From positions 1-30,062 of the forward strand of contig JAEUBA010000184.1 of NCBI GenBank assembly GCA_018257865.1: a DNA stretch of 30,062 nt, in the 5' to 3' direction. Of the stretch, positions 20,901 to 30,062 are shown piece by piece. The DNA is from Stereocaulon alpinum. Taxonomy: Eukaryota; Ascomycota; Lecanoromycetes; Lecanorales; Stereocaulaceae. The notes beneath the pieces were generated by a model. That model did no database searches, had not been told where the DNA came from, and saw only the letters and a program-made list of their open reading frames with translations. The position numbers and the translations under genes were made by a program. Numbering within the stretch: position 1 is the stretch's first letter; each line of letters starts with the position of its first letter.

Positions 20901-22336
20901 ATGACCCCAAAGCAGAACTCAAATATGAACGAGCCTCAAGAGACCAAGCATGAGCTTTCCGATACAGAAGATGTGGAGTCCGCACCACCCCATGTGTCAG
21001 CTATCCCTAATGGGGGCTTTATCGCCTGGCTGCAAGTTTTAGGCTCTTTCTTCATCTTCTTCAACACTTGGTAAGGCCGGTCTGTTTCAATCCTCTGCCG
21101 CTTTATCTCTGCTTTACTTCCGGTCTAACTGGCTAACAATCACGCTGGGGCATTCTGAACTCCTACGGCGTGTTCCAGACATACTACCAGACGGACTTTT
21201 TGCACGCCCAGACAGCATCAAACATTTCGTGGATTGGCTCGATACAAGCCTGCCTTCTCTTCGTCGTAAGTGGCCTTACTGGACCCATCTATGACGCTGG
21301 GCACTTACACGCCATGCTCTATGTCGGCACTCTCCTCAACGTACTTGGCGTGATGATGACGAGTGTGGGCAAAACTTACTGGCAAATCCTCTTGGCGCAA
21401 GGAGTCGCGATTGGCATTGGGGATGGTTGCCTTTTCCTTCCCAGTGTAGCAATTGTTCCTCAGTATTTCACTACTAGAAAAGCCCTTGCCACAGGAGTCG
21501 CCTCCCTTGGTAGCAGTGTCGGTCGGTCGAATTCCTCAATTGCTTGATCATGTAAGACACTAATGTCCGTTCATCATAAAGGTGGCGTCATCTTTCCGAT
21601 CGTCTTCCGGCAACTGCAACCTCGTGTTGGATTTGGCTGGGCAACGCGCGCGATTGGCTTCATCGCAATTGGGACGTCAGTTATCTCCCTGCTCGGCATC
21701 AAGCAAAGAGTCCCGCCGCACAGCCAACGACGCCTTATCGACACTGCAGCTTTGAAAAGCCTTCCTTTCCTTTATTACAGCTTAGGGGCATTCTTTGGGT
21801 TTATGGGTATATATGTGGCCTTCTTCTACATCCAGCTTTACGCTGCCCAACAAAGCAGCATGTCGCCGAATCTCGCCTTGAATTTGCTAGCAATTGTTAA
21901 CGCAGGCTCTGTATTCGGTCGCCTCATCCCTAACTTCTTCGCCGACAAGATCGGTCCGCTCAATATGCAGATTCCTTTCGCAGTGATCGCAAGCATACTC
22001 GCTTTCTCCTGGATACGTATCAGTGAGACTGCAGGCCTCGTCGTATTCTGTGTCCTTTACGGCTTCTTCTCTGGCACTTTTGTATCCTTACAAGGCCCAA
22101 CAGTCGCCAGCTTGTGCCCCGAGTTAGGCTCCCTTGGGACGTGGTTGGGCATGGGCCTTGGATTTTCGGGCTTCGGACTTTTAGCGGGGAATCCGGTCGC
22201 GGGAGCAATACTACACGGTCCCGGGGGTTGGGAGGGTTTGCAGGTTTGGTGCGGAGGTATTGTCCTGGCGTCTGCGCTCTGCATGCTTCTCGCTCGGATT
22301 TCAAAGGCTGGCTGGGGCATCAGAATTGTTGTTTGA
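20901..22336 (+). CDS. MFS transporter, monocarboxylate-porter-like, with a defective first 3' splice site
   Basis: Predicted exons are 20901-21070, 21148-21521 and 21582-22336, giving 432 residues and about 12 membrane helices. The hydrophilic N-terminus ends in PNGGFIAWLQVLGSFFIFFN, the usual opening of fungal monocarboxylate-porter homologues, followed by WGILNSYGVFQTYYQTDFL. The loop with ATGVASLGSSVG and the second half (GSVFGRLIPNFFADKIGPLN, FSGTFVSLQGPTVASL) fit the family. The second intron is normal (GTCGGT...AAAG, ACTAAT branch). The first has a good GTAAGG donor and a CTAAC branch at 21133, but no AG before the expected join: the site ends GCTG at 21147. Retention gives TGG TAA, and the next AG (21178) gives TGA at the join, so both truncate after about 57 residues. 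The gene is probably disrupted, unless a rare TG acceptor is used or the base is a sequencing error. Likely role: export of the pathway acid or alcohol. Confidence 0.75.
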
Positions 22337-23212
22337 CCTGGTGGATTCAAGTAACTTTGGATGCTGTAGGAAAACCTTCAATTCATCCTAGAGGCAGGAG
22401 AAAGAGACCTTTTTAAGCCATCTTGTCTGAATGACAGACACTCTGCAGATATCAGTTAGAGTAGGGAGTCATGCGAATGGTCTGGGTTGAGAGGGTCAGA
22501 ACAACGTAAAGCGAGGTCTCCCTCTGGATGCCAAAATCAAACGAAATGAAATTTATTGGTGGCGGCTGGCGTCAGAAACAACGGACGTCGTAATGACGGC
22601 CATAGCGGCCCCCATTAGTATGGTCCATTATTAGCAAGGTTGTGTTCTAGGACAATGGTATTTATTGTAGTGTTTATTATAAGCTTATTAGCCAACACTT
22701 ACCTGCTGAGCGTATGTCTGAATATCACCGAAAGAAGTCGAGTTTGCTGGTTCGGCGCAAGCCCCTTTACTCCGCGAGCCATTTCTACACTATCTCGTCC
22801 TGCCTCGAGCTTCGCCTACCGTACTAGAAAGTCTTTGCTCTACCGTCCTCTTCAAAGCGCTATCTCACAATTCGGCTGATCGAAATCGCCTGGAGTCGTT
22901 CCTACAACGACTCGTTCCGTCTGCTGAGATTATTGAAGAGCGTATCCATCTACTGCCCCAAAGTACGACTCCGGGGACCAGGAATAGTGGGGCAGAGTCT
23001 TTCAACCCTTCGTGAGTGGAAAGTTATTCCTGTTGGTCCACTGGTATACTGATTGAGGCCATCATATGGCAGAGGTTGTATCCTGGATCTCAAGCTGAGA
23101 TCCTAATTGTTCAACAATATTTGAACCGTCTGTTGTTCTTACAGCTCGAGAAGGCGAACTCAATCAAGAAAGTGACCTAGTAATCGATCGTCTAGTCAGC
23201 TTGCAAATAATC
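22337..23212. other. Spacer between transporter and A-T-R gene
   Basis: This 0.88-kb stretch follows the transporter stop and includes the promoter of the A-T-R gene. One frame through about 22780-23018 is open without a start and reads ...RLESFLQRLVPSAEIIEERI..., which looks mildly coding-like but matches no family I can name. Nothing else was assigned. Confidence 0.4.
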
Positions 23213-26200
23213 ATGGCTACTGCTGAAGGACAGACGAGAGACGAGAACCTGCAAAGGAAATGTGTAGTTGTCGACGACTTGATCCACAATCTGGCTGAAG
23301 AAGACGGCCAGGCTCCTCTGATAGCTTACCCGCGAGGTAAACGAAGCGTCTCGGATTTCGAAAAATTCACAGCTATCCAAATCGACGAATTTGTATCCAA
23401 TGCAGTGGAGTCGTTGATCAGCGAAGGCTTGAGCGGGCCGATTGATCGTAACGCCTCTTCCGTCGTAGGCCTACTTGGCCGCTCAGACTTTGAGTACGTG
23501 ATCACTATGTTCGCATTGAGTAGACTTGGGTACACTGTACTTCTGCTCTCTCCACGCCTACCTGTGCAAGTGTATGTGTCCTTAATTACCAACACCGGAT
23601 GCGACACTCTCATCAGCTCGAAATGGCTGAGGGGAACGGTAGATGGGATTGTGAGAGGATACCAGCTCAAAACTCTAATGTTATTACCCATGTCCAGCTT
23701 CGTAGTAAGTGCCTTACCAAGACGCTATATGGAGCATCGAAAACCATCTTCGACCGGAGACATTGCCTTTATCTTACACTCGTCTGGCTCCACTGGCCTC
23801 CCTAAATGCTCGTATCTCACACATGCTACTTGCTTGCACAATTTCTCCCTTGGCTACCGTTCACATGGTCTCTTGACTCTGCCCCTCTATCATATGCATG
23901 GCCATTCGTGTCTGTATAGGACAATGAACAAGCGCAAGACCTGCTTCATGTATAATGCTTCGCTGCCCTTCACGGCAAAACATTTAAACACTGCGCTTGA
24001 CGAAGCTCAACCTGAATTACTCCTTACGGTGCCTTATGGTCTTAAATTACTTTCTGAGAGCTCGGCGGGAATCGATGCACTTCGCAAATGCAAGATAGTC
24101 TCATACGCGGGCTCTGCCTGCCCTGATGAGCTAGGGGATTATCTGTCTGCTTGTGGTGTCACGTTAGCGAGCACATATGGATTGTAAGCCTTTGTTGCTG
24201 AGTTGACAGCAAGTGCTGACTAGGCCAGGACCGAGGCAGGTGCGATAATGCAGAGCGGCCATCTTGATGACAACGTACCTTGGAATTATCTTCGTGTAAT
24301 ACCAGCGGTAGAACCATACACATGGATGAAGCCGCTAGCTGGCGGAATGTGCGAGCTAGTCATTCTCGATGGTCTCAAGTCAAAAACCGCCTTCAATTCG
24401 AACGACCCACCTAATTCGTTCCATACCCACGATATGTTTGTACCACATCCGAGTAGTCCAGGATCCTGGAAGCACGTTGGACGTTCAGATGACTGTGTGA
24501 CTCTTATGACTGGGGAGAAAGTACTGCCTATGTCTATCGAAAACCAGATCAGGCAAGACTCGAGGGTTAAGGAAGCAGTTGTCATCGGGGTCGGGAGAGC
24601 TTTCCCGGGTCTGTTAGTCTTTGCATCCGAAGGAGCTGAAAATCCTTCAGAACTCGATTACAGAGAAGCCGTCTGGACCGCTGTGGAAGATTATAACAGC
24701 AGGGTAGAAGGATCCTCGAAGATTGGGAAAGATATGATAGCGTGGTTACCAGCGACGAGAGATTATCCACAGACAGACAAGGGAACAGTCATAAGAGCTC
24801 AATTGTATGAGGCGTTTGCTACAGATATATCAGCTCTGTATATAAGAGGGATTCTTGGCAGCGGAGCACAAAAGTTTGAGGTTGACGGACTCGAGGACTG
24901 GCTTATGAGGACCTTTGAAGAAAGACTTAACGTACGTCTCGTTGATACGGAACAAGATTTCTTCACTGCCGGAGTGGACAGCGTTCAAATTTCGCGAATG
25001 CTCGGCATTATCAGTTTGGAATTTTCTCTGTATCCAAGCACAAGTGCGGTATACGACACTCAGAATATCCAACAGCTAGCTCGATATCTTCATGATCTTA
25101 GGCACGGCAAGGCTACCAGGAGTGGAAAAGAGGAGAGTGCTGCTGCCGTGATCGACATGGTTAAGAATCACTCGCACTTTGATCAACATGTGGCTCGAGG
25201 ATTTGAATCGAAACACAAATCCGTCTTCATTACCGGAGCAAACGGCTTCCTCGGATCTCATATCCTCGCCCAAGTGCTCGAAATGCCTTCCATCGCACGC
25301 GTCTATTGTCAGGTGCGCGCCTCTTCACCCACCGAAGCCCGCAGTCGCCTGCTCTCCTCGTTGGCCGCCCGCCACATCGAGCTCGTCCAAGACAAATTCA
25401 AAAAGGTCTATGCCTTCCACTGCGACATCAATTCTAGTCAACTACCACCGCACCTCAAAGAAGAACTCTCCATCCAATTGACGCACATCATCCACTGTGC
25501 CTGGCCTGTTAACTTCAATCTCCCACTCACGGCATTCAAGGAACAATTCCGCAATCTACAAACTCTCTTGCAGTTCTCCCTGGCAACCAACAGTCCGAAG
25601 CCTATCCATCTAGTCTTCTGCTCTTCTGTCTCCGCTGCTCTCAACCACGCTTCCCCGGTTCCCGAGCGGCCACTCGTATCCTCCAATAATTCAGCACTCA
25701 CGGGCTACGGCCAATCGAAATTTGTAGCTGAAAAAATCATTCAAAAGGCCGTAGAGAACGCAGGAGCCAACGCCACGATCCTACGTATCGGACAAGTAGT
25801 TGGTGATACATTACATGGAATATGGAACGATAATGACGCGATACCGATCATGGTGCAATCTTCGCTGACAACGCGTACGCTACCGGCAATGGACGAGCGA
25901 TGCGCTTGGCTACCAGTCGATGCTGCTGCGAGAAGCGTGATTGAATTCGCGGGGCTTGGGTTAGATGAGGTCGATCGCACTGACGGAAACTCTGAATTTC
26001 CCCGCAAAACGTACGTCTTCAACTTGGTAAATCCAAAAACCTTCTCGTGGACGCACGACTTCGTTCCAATCTTACGAGCCAACGGATTATCTTTCGAAAT
26101 TGTGTCGCCGCAATGGTGGCTGCATCTTTTGCGCGAGGGTGGGCAGAATGGAAACGACAACCCTGCGGTCAAATTGATGAGCTTCTGGAGCACAAAGTTT

Positions 26201-26395
26201 GGATGTAATAAATCCCAGAGTTCGCGAGATTGTCATCACGATCATGCGCGAGAGGGATCTCTAACCTTTGACACAGTTTTGGCACAACAGAATAGTCTCG
26301 CGCTGCGTACTGCTCCCGACGTTATTGCAGGAGGTCTCGTGCTGAAGATGCTCGGTGTATGGATGAGAGATTGGCGCATTTCAGATATTCCGTAG
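23213..26395 (+). CDS. Adenylate-forming reductase, NRPS-like A-T-R (2 exons)
   Basis: Predicted exons are 23213-24183 and 24229-26395, giving 1045 residues. The 45-bp intron (GTAAGC...CCAG, CTGAC branch) restores STYGLTEAGAIMQSG. The ATG at 23213 (ATCATGGCT) is the first in frame. The adenylation domain has IAFILHSSGSTGLPKCS near residue 190, VSYAGSACPDELGD, TYGLTEAG near 325 and HVGRSDDCVTLMTGEKVLP. The carrier domain has DFFTAGVDSVQISRM (phosphopantetheine serine near 575). The thioester-reductase domain of the extended SDR type starts with KSVFITGANGFLGSHIL (NADPH-binding, about 655-670), with GYGQSKFVAEK (catalytic Tyr about 817, Lys about 821) and WLPVDAAARSVIEFA. Such enzymes activate a carboxylic acid or amino acid with ATP and release it as an aldehyde (or alcohol) with NADPH. 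It follows the transporter in the same direction and is intact by eye. It could in principle also supply reductase activity for the A-T protein; that is inference. Confidence 0.9.
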
Positions 26396-27421
26396 AAATC
26401 ATGTCCAGTACCTCGTACGTGGAGAACGGACACACTTTGTACGTATCGTTTCTTTCAAAGGCAAGGATGATTGCGAATGCGGGCTGTTGATTTACAGCGC
26501 ATTACTGAGGCAGACTTTGCAGGCTTCACGAATACTTACCCTCCTGAATTGAAGAGCCCCTATAGTAGAGAACCCATTTTATTCGAGAAATAAAATACAG
26601 ATAAAGATCTTGGTAGGAATCTGATCTTTTTGTAGGTGTTGGCGCGCTCGGGTTTGGTACGCCCCGTTTAGGCAAAGGCGCGTCCTCGCTGCTTTACATC
26701 TCACTTTCTGGCCTCCCTGCACAACCCTTTACAATTTCCATTTCTGATCCGCCTCGCCTCTGAGACCTAGCTGGTACGCCTACCTTGTGGACTATAACCT
26801 CATTCAGGTAAAGATTGACGAGGGTCAGGCAACAACACGCTAGGAGGTGATGCACCACCTACTCTGGTCCTGGTTTATTCCTGTCAATCGACCACTTGCA
26901 AGGTTTCAATTGGGATCAATGCTTGCTGCCTGTACGCTTAGAGCCTGCTTGAGGAGTCGGAAGGAACCTGTTTGGCCGAACCTAGTGGATATCCTCCTTC
27001 ACGAACCACCTCAGCCTCTCAGGCACCGGGCTTCTCCCTCGTCGCCTCTTCTTCAGCCCATACATTCCACGCCTTTCGCCTAGAACCTGGCCTAGTTGGG
27101 GCAAGACTAGCGAGTACAATGTAAGTGTAGGACGCCGTAACCCCTTCGTTTTCCATACTAGAGTGTTCGGCCTTGCCTGCCTTGGTCCAGGCGATGTACC
27201 TTGCTGCTACAGGCGGTAAGACGTGCTATATCGCCCAAAATAGAATACAGACGGTAGATTACGGAGAGAGCTACAGCGCAAGGGCCGGCTACAGCTATCT
27301 ATATTTGATCTACTTACTGCCTGAATAGCACTTTCTATGAAGTCCTTCGTCCAATTTCAAACGTCTCAACGTTACCTGAATTCCATTTCCATTGGTAGCT
27401 AGCTACTTCTAATTGGCTGGG
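26396..27421. other. Gene-free stretch downstream of the A-T-R gene
   Basis: It includes the 3' region of the A-T-R gene; an AAATAAAATA word at about 26589-26598 could serve as the poly(A) signal. The rest has frames such as 26847-27083 that start with ATG but resemble no protein family. C- and T-rich patches near 26700-26760 look like untranslated or promoter-type DNA. Confidence 0.4.
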
Positions 27422-27820
27422 GTTTCCCAAAACAAATTAAATTTTCACCACAGCCCTCTTCAAGCGTCTCACAGGCCACGGGCCCAGGATTCCACTCCCC
27501 AAGATACACCCGCCGCACCAGTACTGTCCTTTTCCACCGGTCGACAAGCAGATGATTTCCTGGGACAAGATGACAACCATCAAATTTCAGACTCGCAAGT
27601 CCCTCTTGACCTGGGAGCTACGGCTAAGCCACTAGGTCCTTCAGCGACGAACGTCAGCAATGTCATCGTACTAGGACAGCCCGTTCTTCACCTCTTGGAT
27701 TTTGGCGAAGGCCACTTGCTTATAGAGTATGATCAGCAGTCAGGAAATTTAGCCCTAGATATAGACGTGGATCATCCATTCGATGACACGTTGTATATCG
27801 ACATGCCTGCCTGCGACTAA
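27422..27820 (+). other. Open frame of unknown function, no clear start
   Basis: The frame is open to a TAA at 27818-27820 for about 130 codons, but there is no ATG at its 5' end (the first in-frame candidate is TTG at 27413, unusual in fungi). The N-terminal half is rich in S, P, Q, D and polar. The C-terminal half reads VIVLGQPVLHLLDFGEGHLL and then an acidic DIDVDHPFDD stretch. It might be an exon of a gene with missing 5' part or a relic. No family recognised. Confidence 0.25.
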
Positions 27821-28341
27821 CTTCGATCTAGTCCCCTGTATAATGCCCGGCAGTCTTTCCCAACTGTAAGACGACCCCCGGATTTGTCGACCGCCTCCAG
27901 AGAAATTGTTTACCCCTTATCTTCACTCGAGGATGTTGTGACTATATCCTCACTGTCCTCTGTTAACATGCAAATTCTTAGCACCTTAAAACAAGCCAAA
28001 GTCTCGTATCACGAGGTCTCACCAGCTTTATGAAATTCGCTCTCCACCTGCTTCTCTTTCTTCACCGTCATTTCCTTCACTATTGGATCCTTCGCTCGTT
28101 GAACCTCGCGGGTAATTTCTAGTCAGTCAATATCTAGATTGGAGTTGGTACGACGTGGAGTTGGTGTAGGCGGTGTTGATCGTGGAGAAGAGCGGGTTCG
28201 ATGGCCGGTGGAAGGAGTGTTTTTGGGTGAGTCTGATCCATTCATACATCGTTGGTGCAGTATATGGGGCATCGGCCTTGAAGGGCAGGGCCCGTCCTCG
28301 TATTTAGCCTCGCTCGGAGATAATCGTCTCCATTCAACAAA
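27821..28341. other. Gene-free stretch
   Basis: No recognisable gene was found on either strand. A glycine/valine-rich frame at 28139-28360 starts with TTG and looks like chance. The stretch separates the unassigned frame on plus from the broken frame on minus. Confidence 0.4.
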
Positions 28342-28882
28342 TTATAACACACGCATTTGACTTGCTTCAGACTCCTCGCCATCTTCTGCCAAGAATTTCA
28401 GCAGAGCGAAGGTTGGCAGTGGGCTATCCACATATCTCTGGGCAGCGCAGGGACAAATTTCGGTGTAATAGGCCAATCTCAGTCTTGCTCCAAAGGCCCA
28501 TGAAAGGAAGGAGGGCATCCAAGCTGTAATTGACTCATCTAAGGGTCCCTTGCAGCTCGTCTCCCCATCTGCCTCAAATCTCTGGCTTCTGTCCAGGACT
28601 TCGATAGCATCGCCAGCCACTGGTTTTTCGGTCCCAAAGCAAGTCGAGAAGTCCATGGATTTTAGCTCGAACAGTGCCTAAAGCAAATTGTAGGTGGTTT
28701 CACCATCCTTCATCATCGAGAGAAGGCGCTGCGCCGTCAACTTAGGGGTCGTCTTGGTAAAGTCAACAAGATTGTTACAATGCCAAGCCATGACTAAAAT
28801 TACAGCAACGCACGTTGGTCGTAGGCAGCACCTCAAGACTTGGCATATTGATGAGCGCCGTTGAGCGCGGGCGATCAAACAT
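28342..28882 (-). pseudogene. Broken open frame of unknown function, one in-frame TAG
   Basis: On the minus strand one frame runs from about 28878 to the stop at 28342 with a single interruption, TAG at about 28680-28678, giving ...GETTYNLL-stop-ALFELKSMDFSTCF.... Replacing TAG by CAG would make about 178 continuous codons. TAG from CAG is the CpA-to-TpA change seen elsewhere in this window. An ATG at 28882 lies in another frame and reads MFDRPRSTALINMPSLEVLP before a stop, so a frameshift or missed intron is also likely. Alternatively the part from ATG 28656 (104 residues) is a small gene by itself. No family recognised. Confidence 0.35.
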
Positions 28883-28904
28883 AGTTACGTTCAGGAATTA
28901 GTCT

Positions 28905-29019
28905 GTGCAAGATTCATGCGAATGCTTGGCGCCCTCTCCTGTGCGCACACACCGCCTGATTTACATAGAAAAATCAACCGTACAAGGAAGGGCGCCAAGC
29001 ATTCGCATGAATCTTACAC
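28905..29019. repeat. 31-bp inverted repeat with 53-bp loop
   Basis: The arms are 28905-28935 and 28989-29019. The inner 25 bp (GATTCATGCGAATGCTTGGC plus GCCCT) match perfectly, and one mismatch occurs at 28908/29016 in the outer part. The right arm abuts, and overlaps by a few bases, the left end of fold-back element copy 3. It may be a small fold-back insertion or an end of another DNA element. Confidence 0.8.
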
Positions 29020-29345
29020 CGAAAGTCCTGGAACGGCACTAAATATCTTGGTATGCTAAGTCTAAAGCCCTAGCCCTAACTTTCGATAGAGGCCCTGGAA
29101 CATGCCCCGTAGATATACGCTAATAGGGCGGAGAGAATAAGCTGGTTAAGGTATACTCTAGGCGCAGGGTGGCCTATAATACGTAATCTGCGGGTAGTAC
29201 TGCGCGACTATGCCCGCTATCTATATCCCCTACCGGTAGTCGCCTAGCGTAACCTCTCCTAGGCTGTCCTCAGAAGCTAGGGCTAGGGCTTTAGACTTAG
29301 TATACTAAGATCTTTAGCGCCGTTCTAGGACTTTCGGTGTCAACC
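29016..29345 (+). mobile_element. Fold-back MITE-like element, copy 3 (diverged)
   Basis: It has the same order as copy 1: ACACCGAAAGTCCTGGAACG at the left, CCCTAGCCCTAACTTTCGAT, CCCGTAGATATA, ATAATACGTAATCTGCGGGT, CGACTATGCCCGCTAT, ACCTCTCC, and TTAGCGCCGTTCTAGGACTT at the right. The middle is clearly more diverged, with TA-rich changes. The left arm lacks the GGCTGAC end present in the other copies and is joined to the 31-bp inverted repeat, so it may be truncated. The right flank reads GTCAACCTCCGTACGTA. Confidence 0.75.
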
Positions 29346-30062
29346 TCCGTACGTATAACGGGATTTACCACTACTTTGACCGGTACCACTACTTTAGGCA
29401 ATTACTAGCAAATACCACCTCCTTAATATTATACATTAGAAAGCTAATTATCGCTCGTTTGAAGATCTGGATAGCTAGAACGATAGATTATATATAAGTT
29501 AAGGTCTATATATAGTCACAACTTCCGCCTACGGCTATTACCCTTGCTATCGCCGCCGCCATGTTACGGGTAACCCCGTAAGGTCATAGGTAAGGCACGT
29601 AATAGGGTTAGTAGGTAAAGGACACTTAGGAGAGGACCTAGTAATATAAGTAATCTAAGGTATATCAGGTAGATTATAGAGTAATATAGTAGATATAGGG
29701 CTAGATTACCCAGATTATATTAGGGCTTAGTATAATTAAGGTGAATATATAAGGAAGGATTTTCCTTTAGTAGAATATTTTCTTATCTCCTTATATTTAA
29801 CTTATATAATAGAGAGGAGTCTTAGCTGAAGATAATTTAATAACTATATATCTCTATTACCTTCTAGTACTTAATACACTATGTGATTTACCCGCAGGAG
29901 TTAAACCACCCCGTTATACGCTAACTACCCTAAGAAATTTATAAAGGCTAGCGACGCCGGCTCTAAGCTAGCGCACTAAGGTATAAGAGACGTAAAGTTA
30001 CTAGATTTAGGTATTAAGTAATAGATATAATTATATTACTTAGTAGTAGAGTAGTAGCAGAA
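29346..30062. repeat. Right-hand AT-rich, RIP-like tract
   Basis: After the third fold-back element the sequence again becomes rich in TA, CTAG and TTATA words with few CA or TG dinucleotides and no open frame of note, most strongly from about 29590 to the end. It resembles the left flank but is less extreme, with scattered CA and TG. No gene or identifiable element. Confidence 0.6.

Noticed and set aside
20557..20988. 143-codon minus-strand open frame over the transporter 5' region
   Set aside because: It overlaps the transporter's 5' leader and first exon on the opposite strand and has no recognisable domain.
24184..24247. Apparent split of the A-T-R protein into two genes
   Set aside because: A 45-bp GTAAGC...CCAG intron restores the conserved TYGLTEAG motif across the join.

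Overview
The window looks like chromosomal DNA of a filamentous ascomycete (Pezizomycotina). The reasons are short GT-AG introns of 45-115 bp inside every multi-exon gene, fungus-type secondary-metabolism enzymes, and a left flank carrying the signature of repeat-induced point mutation (RIP): bases 1-1112 contain no CA and no TG dinucleotide, while CG is kept. I cannot name the genus.

Layout. Bases 1 to about 6370 are a RIP-destroyed, gene-free, AT-rich tract. It holds ghost reading frames, a 28-bp palindrome and a 45-bp in-frame tandem repeat. Bases 8.1-26.4 kb are normal-composition DNA with six recognisable genes: an isocitrate/isopropylmalate-dehydrogenase-like enzyme (8141-9323, +); an NRPS-like adenylation-thiolation (A-T) protein without a reductase (13200-15168, -); a fungal rhodopsin-domain membrane protein (16287-17562, +); a secreted GMC flavin oxidoreductase (17835-19797, -); an MFS monocarboxylate-porter-like transporter (20901-22336, +) whose first intron lacks a 3' AG; and a full adenylate-forming reductase A-T-R (23213-26395, +). 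Between them lie a degraded copy of the dehydrogenase gene (11505-11880, -) and ankyrin-like debris (about 9740-10012). The right end (26.4-30.06 kb) holds gene debris, a hairpin-like inverted repeat and more RIP-affected DNA.

Three copies of a roughly 330-bp element with long terminal inverted repeats (6744-7078, 20108-20438, 29016-29345) punctuate the region: one at each edge and one in the divergent promoter between the oxidoreductase and the transporter.

Inference: this is a small biosynthetic gene cluster. Acid activation and carrier loading (A-T and A-T-R), reduction to an aldehyde or alcohol (R domain), an unusual 2-hydroxyacid dehydrogenase homologue, an extracellular flavin oxidase and an exporter could form a pathway for a reduced carboxylic- or amino-acid-derived product. 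No PKS, terpene synthase, P450 or pathway transcription factor was recognised. The disrupted transporter, the pseudogenised dehydrogenase copy and the RIP-rich flanks suggest a cluster that is decaying, or that sits in a repeat-rich, fast-evolving compartment. All exon structures were worked out by eye from frame continuity and family-typical protein continuity across the joins.
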